Shown here one piece after another: positions 60,124-64,000 of a DNA stretch of 64,000 nt. A program made the translations under genes and the position numbers. The notes under the pieces are model-generated. The model did not search any database. It was not told the origin of the DNA and worked only from the letters and a program-made list of their open reading frames with translations. Source of the stretch: Brevundimonas sp. (GTDB taxonomy: Bacteria; Pseudomonadota; Alphaproteobacteria; Caulobacterales; Caulobacteraceae); NCBI GenBank assembly GCA_004296955.1, contig SCVB01000103.1, positions 1-64,000 on the forward strand, read 5' to 3'. The first letter of the stretch is position 1, and each line of letters starts with the position of its first letter.

Positions 60124-60558
60124 ATGACCGATCTGCGCACCACCCTGACAGAGTCCGAGCTTCGCATCGCCTGGCGCTGGATCGCCGAGGAAAGCTATTG
60201 GGGCAAGGCGATCCCCTGGCCGGTGTTCGAGCGCGCCTGCCGGGGCTCGATCTGTTTCGGCCTGTTCGAGAGCGACCGCCTCGTGGCCTTCGCCCGGGTG
60301 GTCACGGACCAGGCCAGTTTCGCCTGGCTGTGCGACGTCTTTGTGGACGCCGACGCGCGCGGCCGGGGTCTGGGCAAGGCGCTGATGGACGGCGTGCTGG
60401 CCGAGCCGCGCCTTCAGGATCTGAGGCGCTGGGGACTGGCGACGGCGGACGCTCATGGCCTGTACGCGCAGTACGGATTCGAGCCGGCCGATCCCTTGAG
60501 ACACATGGAAAAGGTCGACCGCGACATCTATCCGCGGCTGGCGGGCTCGATGACCTGA
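60124..60558 (+). CDS. GNAT N-acetyltransferase
   Basis: A 144-residue acetyltransferase. The acetyl-CoA motif is DVFVDADARGRGLGKALMDG (about residues 76-95), and the motif B region ends LATADAHGLYAQYGFEP. The sequence WRWIAEESYWGKAIPWPVFERA at the N-terminus is shared with a Caulobacterales/Pseudomonas GNAT group. The substrate is unknown. Its end overlaps the convergent nucleotidyltransferase by 31 bases. Confidence 0.87.
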   Translation: MTDLRTTLTESELRIAWRWIAEESYWGKAIPWPVFERACRGSICFGLFESDRLVAFARVVTDQASFAWLCDVFVDADARGRGLGKALMDGVLAEPRLQDLRRWGLATADAHGLYAQYGFEPADPLRHMEKVDRDIYPRLAGSMT

Positions 60559-61112
60559 ATTTCCGGCCACCGCGCCCGGGCGCTGGCGACGGCCTTGTCC
60601 CACCCCTTCGCAAGCGGCCGGTCCGGATTGGGGCGCAGGGTCATGGAGAAGACGTCCTCCAGCCCGAAGGGGGCGGCGATGCTGATCGTATCGTCGGCCT
60701 CCAGCCGGACCCCGACGGCGAAGGCCGGGGCGACGAAACGGGCGAGGGCTTCGTCCGTGCCGGTCAGGGCCTCGTAGGGTTCGCCGAACCGGTCGGGAAA
60801 CCAGATGTGGACCCGGGCCTGGTTGCGGACCTCGACATCGGTGCGGAACGGCTCGTCGAAGGCGGCGGCGACGCGTTTGATCACCACGTCCTCGGCGTCC
60901 CAGCTGACATCCGGATCGAAATAGCCGAGGTCATAGTCCTTGCGGCCGTAGCCGGCCGGGCGGCCGGTCACGGCGTTCCAGACGCTCTGATAGACGGCGC
61001 CGGAAAAGACCCGCCAGTCGTTCAGGCCGAGGCCGCGCACCGTGGTCAGGACGTGCATCAGGCCGGGGTCGGCGCGAACGATCCCTGCCAGCCTTGTCTC
61101 CAGATCGCTCAT
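60528..61112 (-). CDS. Nucleotidyltransferase family protein (PF06042)
   Basis: A 194-residue protein matching the DUF925/PF06042 family: VFSGAVYQSVWNAVTGRPA (about 35-53), then the acidic KDYDLGYFD (metal-binding D-x-D-like) and VHIWFPDRFGEPYE (about 101-114). Members are nucleotidyltransferase-fold proteins of unknown acceptor. The ATG overlaps the thiD stop (ATGA, 61109-61112). Confidence 0.85.
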   Translation of the reverse strand: MSDLETRLAGIVRADPGLMHVLTTVRGLGLNDWRVFSGAVYQSVWNAVTGRPAGYGRKDYDLGYFDPDVSWDAEDVVIKRVAAAFDEPFRTDVEVRNQARVHIWFPDRFGEPYEALTGTDEALARFVAPAFAVGVRLEADDTISIAAPFGLEDVFSMTLRPNPDRPLAKGWDKAVASARARWPEIQVIEPASRG

Positions 61113-61921
61113 GTCCGGCCCCGCACCGGCCAGCCGTGGTCCAGCGGTCCGTGCCCGGCGCCCAGCCCGGGCGCCCGGCGGATGGCTTCGGCGACATAGG
61201 CCCAGGCGTTCGCCACCGCGACCTCCAGCGGCAGGCCGAGGGCCAGGCCCGTGGCGCAGGCGCTGGCCAGGGTGCAGCCGGTGCCGTGGGTGTTGCGGGT
61301 GTCGAACCGTTCGCCTTCCAGCAGGGTCTCGCCGGTCGGGGTCAGCAGCAGGTCGACGACGCTCTCGCCGGGCACATGACCGCCCTTCATCAGCACCGCC
61401 CGCGCGCCCATGGCCAGCAGGGCCTCGCCGGCCCGGCGCTGACCGTCGAGATCGGCGACGGCGATGCCGGTCAGGGCCTCGGCCTCGGGGGCGTTCGGGG
61501 TCAGCAGGGCGGCGCGGGGGATCATCAGCGACCGGACGGCGGCGATGGCGTCGTCCGCCAGCAGGGCCGCGCCGCCCTTGGCGATCATGACCGGATCGAC
61601 CACTGCCGGGGCGCCCGACGAATCGAGAATGGCGGCGACGCGCTCGACCACGGAGGTCGAGCCGAGCATGCCGGTCTTGATGGCGTCGGCGCCGATGTCG
61701 TCCAGCACCGCCCGCGCCTGGGCCTCGATCAGGTCCAGCGGCAGCGGATGCACGCCGTGGACGCCGAGGGTGTTCTGCACGGTGATCGCCGTGATCGCCG
61801 TCGCGGCGTATCCGCCGAGCATGGTTACGGTCTTGATGTCGGCCTGGATCCCGGCGCCGCCGCCGGAATCCGAGCCGGCAATGATCAGGACGCGTCCGCG
61901 GAATCTGGGTTGTTCAGGCAT
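61109..61921 (-). CDS. thiD: Hydroxymethylpyrimidine/phosphomethylpyrimidine kinase
   Basis: A 270-residue ribokinase-fold kinase of thiamine synthesis. Signature [20 protein letters not shown] (about 12-31) and C-terminal [18 protein letters not shown] with the catalytic base Asp/Gly-Thr-Gly-Cys anion hole. It phosphorylates HMP and HMP-P. Lies 36 bases downstream of folP and four-base coupled to the nucleotidyltransferase. Confidence 0.94.
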   Translation of the reverse strand: MPEQPRFRGRVLIIAGSDSGGGAGIQADIKTVTMLGGYAATAITAITVQNTLGVHGVHPLPLDLIEAQARAVLDDIGADAIKTGMLGSTSVVERVAAILDSSGAPAVVDPVMIAKGGAALLADDAIAAVRSLMIPRAALLTPNAPEAEALTGIAVADLDGQRRAGEALLAMGARAVLMKGGHVPGESVVDLLLTPTGETLLEGERFDTRNTHGTGCTLASACATGLALGLPLEVAVANAWAYVAEAIRRAPGLGAGHGPLDHGWPVRGRT

Positions 61922-61957
61922 GGCCCTCCCATGCGGCAGACCGCGCGGACGGACAAG

Positions 61958-62770
61958 TCAGTCGCATGCGGCGGCCCCCGCCACCGCCGCCTGAACCGCC
62001 AGCGCCTGCACGGTCTCGCGGACATCGTGGACCCGGAGGATGGACGCCCCTGCCCGCGCCGCCTCCTGCGCCAGGGCCAGGGAGCCGCCGAGCCGGTCGG
62101 CGGGGTCGGTCGCCGTCGGGTCGATCGCCTGAATCGTGCGCTTGCGGCTGGCGCCGTAGAGGACCGGGAAGCCGGTTGCGGCCAGCCGGTCGAGATGCGC
62201 GGTCAGGGCCAGGTTGTGCGCCGTGGTCTTGCCGAAGCCGATGCCGGGGTCGAGCCAGATCCGCTCGCGCGCCACGCCCGCCGCCATGGCTGCATCGGCC
62301 CGGGCGACGAGCCAATCCGTCACCTCGGCGACCACGTCGTCATAGCGGGGATCGGCCTGCATGGTGCGGGGTTCGCCCCGCATATGCATCAGCACGACGT
62401 CGCAGCCGAGCCCGGCGGCGGTCGCCAGGCTGTCGGGCGCGTGGCCGAGGGCCGTTACATCGTTCCACATCGTCGCGCCGGCGGCGACGGCGGCGCGGGC
62501 GACGGCGGGCTTCATCGTGTCGATGCTGATCGGGCCGTCCCAGACGCTGCGCAGGCCTTCGATGACCGGGACGACGCGGACGATTTCTTCCGCCTCGGCG
62601 ACCGGGGCGGCGCCGGGCCGGGTGCTCTCGCCGCCGATGTCGAGGATGTCGGCGCCCTGTTCGACCTGCGTCAGGCCGTGGGCGACGGCGGCCTCGGCCG
62701 AGGCGAGGCGTCCGCCGTCCGAGAAGCTGTCGGGCGTAACATTGACGATGCCCATGACGCGCGGCGGCAT
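61958..62770 (-). CDS. folP: Dihydropteroate synthase
   Basis: A 270-residue DHPS. Motifs: [14 protein letters not shown] (about 7-20), [11 protein letters not shown] (about 43-53), the Asp in [18 protein letters not shown] (about 187-195) and the terminal region GASRKR. It joins hydroxymethyl-dihydropterin pyrophosphate to p-aminobenzoate. The start at 62770 (MPPRVMGIV) is favoured; an ATG at 62788 is possible. The ArsR-like regulator stops one base upstream. Confidence 0.94.
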   Translation of the reverse strand: MPPRVMGIVNVTPDSFSDGGRLASAEAAVAHGLTQVEQGADILDIGGESTRPGAAPVAEAEEIVRVVPVIEGLRSVWDGPISIDTMKPAVARAAVAAGATMWNDVTALGHAPDSLATAAGLGCDVVLMHMRGEPRTMQADPRYDDVVAEVTDWLVARADAAMAAGVARERIWLDPGIGFGKTTAHNLALTAHLDRLAATGFPVLYGASRKRTIQAIDPTATDPADRLGGSLALAQEAARAGASILRVHDVRETVQALAVQAAVAGAAACD

Positions 62771-62771
62771 G

Positions 62772-63074
62772 TCAGTCCCTGCCCCCAATCAAGCTGCCGA
62801 TGGCGTCCAGATAGGCGCCGAAGGCCTTGCGGCCCTCGGGCGTGATCGAGACCCGGGTCAGGGGCTTGTTGTCCCTGAAGCTCTTGGCGATGGCGACGAA
62901 GCCCGCCTCCTCGAGCTTCTTCAGATGCACCGACAGATTGCCCTGGGTCGCCTCGAGCACGGTCTTCAACTCGGTGAAGTCGGCGCTGTCGGCGTCGGAC
63001 AGATAGACCATGATCCCCAGCCGCATGCGGCCGTGGATGACCTCGTCGATCCGTCCGAGATCGGCCAGTCCCAT
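62772..63074 (-). CDS. Winged-helix regulator, ArsR/HTH_34-like
   Basis: A 100-residue DNA-binding protein. The recognition-helix region TELKTVLEATQGNLSVHLKKLE (split over about 34-55) and the wing VAIAKSFRDNKPLTRVSITP match the HTH_34 (PF13601) winged-helix group. No metal-binding Cys pair is seen. It follows a small membrane gene by 7 bases, a common pairing in which the regulator controls the membrane protein. Confidence 0.88.
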   Translation of the reverse strand: MGLADLGRIDEVIHGRMRLGIMVYLSDADSADFTELKTVLEATQGNLSVHLKKLEEAGFVAIAKSFRDNKPLTRVSITPEGRKAFGAYLDAIGSLIGGRD

Positions 63075-63081
63075 GGCGCGC

Positions 63082-63726
63082 TCAGGCCCCCTTCGGGGCG
63101 GCGCGGGCGTCGCGGAACAGGATCCAGCCCGGCAGGGCGAACAACAGGAACAGGGCCACGGTGCAGACCCCGAGATACCAGAAAGGCTCGCGCACCAGCA
63201 GGCCGAGCGCCACCGCCGTGACCCAGCCGCCCAGCGCCGTGGCCAGCATCCAGCCCTTCCGCTTCAGCGTCCAGGCCATGTACCAGGCCGCGGCCTGGAG
63301 GGCGAAGACGATGGCCGCGTAATAGAGCCAGATGGCGAAGTCCTGGTCCCGGTACGCGCCCACGCCGAAGACGATGATCACGGCGCAGTTGGCCATGCCG
63401 GTGGCGCTGAAGGCGGCGTTGAGCGTCCGCGTCGCCACGGGCCCGCGATTGGACGTGCCGGTCTTGCGATCCTTCAGAATCGCCCAGGTCAGGATCGACA
63501 GGAAGGTCGCGCTGATCCCGACCACGAAGACCAGATTGGCGAGGTCGGGCCAGCGGATCAGGCCTGTGGCCTGGCCGACGTGGAACAGGCACTGCAGGCC
63601 GTACAGCAGCCCGCCCGCCAGATAGCAGATCGCCAGGGTCATCGGCGGTCGTCCGCCGCCCTCGACGATGGAGCGCATGAAGGCGAGGTCGTCCTCGGCG
63701 GAATGCAGGCGGGGCTTGGCGGGCAT
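63082..63726 (-). CDS. Six-helix membrane protein paired with the ArsR-like regulator
   Basis: A 214-residue membrane protein with about six helices (first near residues 30-50, last near 188-206). The soluble N-terminus PRLHSAEDDLAFMRSIVEGGG is conserved in similar Caulobacterales proteins next to HTH_34 regulators. The start at 63726 is preferred because the longer frame to 63816 overlaps the upstream gene and is Arg/Pro-rich. Function unknown. Confidence 0.78.
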   Translation of the reverse strand: MPAKPRLHSAEDDLAFMRSIVEGGGRPPMTLAICYLAGGLLYGLQCLFHVGQATGLIRWPDLANLVFVVGISATFLSILTWAILKDRKTGTSNRGPVATRTLNAAFSATGMANCAVIIVFGVGAYRDQDFAIWLYYAAIVFALQAAAWYMAWTLKRKGWMLATALGGWVTAVALGLLVREPFWYLGVCTVALFLLFALPGWILFRDARAAPKGA

Positions 63727-63784
63727 GGCGATTCTCCGGGGCCGGCTCGCCCCTGGGGTGGACGAGCCGGCTGGTCTTGGCAAG

Positions 63785-64000
63785 CTATTCGGCGGGCGCG
63801 AGTTCAGGGTCCGCATGACGGCGCCACGGGACGCGTCGGCCGTTCAGCCAGCGGCCGACGAAGCTGTGCCGGACGAGCAGTTCATAGGTCAGCAGGCTGA
63901 CCGCCATGGTTCCCGCGATGACCGCGCCGAACTTGACGAACCAGGGCCAGGTCTCGTTGACGACCAGGATCTGCCCGACGAGGACCAGCGGCAGGTGGAC
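63785..64000 (-). CDS. Acyltransferase-3 family protein, C-terminal fragment
   Basis: Only the last 71 residues lie in the window; the stop TAG is at 63787-63785 and the frame is open to the edge. It shows one and a half membrane helices (HLPLVLVGQILVV; AVIAGTMAVSLLTYELLVR) and the ending VRHSFVGRWLNGRR, which is the usual C-terminus of acyltransferase-3/OafA-like membrane proteins. The rest is outside the window, so the family call is moderate. Confidence 0.6.
   Translation of the reverse strand, partial: VHLPLVLVGQILVVNETWPWFVKFGAVIAGTMAVSLLTYELLVRHSFVGRWLNGRRVPWRRHADPELAPAE

Overview
The window is a gene-dense, high-GC chromosomal segment from an alphaproteobacterium. It most likely belongs to Caulobacterales, close to Brevundimonas or Caulobacter. 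Codon third positions are almost all G or C. It carries a cycHJKL (ccmIEFH)-degP-two-component-glnE block with a FeuNPQ-like set beside it, a PleC/DivJ-style sensor kinase, two S46 peptidases and an ECF sigma/anti-sigma pair. No rRNA, tRNA, insertion sequence, prophage or CRISPR array was seen, and no gene-free stretch exceeds about 230 bases.

Layout. 1-4.6 kb: a truncated retropepsin-like protease, DUF1289 and two small unknown proteins, an enoyl-CoA hydratase, and an MFS transporter divergent from a LysR regulator. 4.6-7.6 kb: a DevBCA-type ABC exporter (membrane-fusion protein, ATPase, FtsX-like permease). 7.8-12.1 kb: tandem secreted S46 dipeptidyl peptidases. 12.2-20.5 kb: pgsA, a beta-carbonic anhydrase, an esterase, a YdeI-like protein, uvrC, a DUF3857/transglutaminase/TPR protein and a small DMT-type transporter.

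20.6-26.6 kb is the most unusual part. An S41-like periplasmic protein is followed by an Lgt-like integral membrane enzyme that overlaps a radical-SAM protein of the MJ0619/tetraether-synthase (Tes) family. Two tandem two-helix membrane proteins come next. Beside them lie a NUDIX hydrolase, a 26-residue membrane peptide, a FolM-type pteridine reductase and FolB. Diether/tetraether-like lipid chemistry or pterin chemistry are the two readable themes.

26.7-44.2 kb: small membrane proteins, two more enzymes of the SDR/GNAT type, dusA, a DUF4142 lipoprotein, a Kef-type antiporter, a vWA protein with a 19-proline run, a YcaQ-type glycosylase, an ALDH7-type dehydrogenase, a CBS protein, a PleC-like kinase, and an operon of EF-hand protein, ECF sigma, anti-sigma and CnrX-like sensor. 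44.2-59.2 kb: glnE, a two-component pair, degP, cycHJKL, one unknown gene, then feuQ-feuP-PepSY. The PepSY gene and a divergent exported protein each carry an 11-bp-period direct repeat typical of PhoP-class regulators. 59.2-64 kb: PhzF, GNAT, a nucleotidyltransferase, thiD, folP, an ArsR-like regulator with its membrane partner, and a truncated acyltransferase.

Intergenic DNA holds several structured repeats. Two inverted arrays of GGGATGA/TAGTCCC heptamers sit exactly at the stop codons of DUF1289 and pgsA. A 132-bp element is closed by perfect 26-bp inverted repeats, and a nested hairpin lies between the S46 genes.
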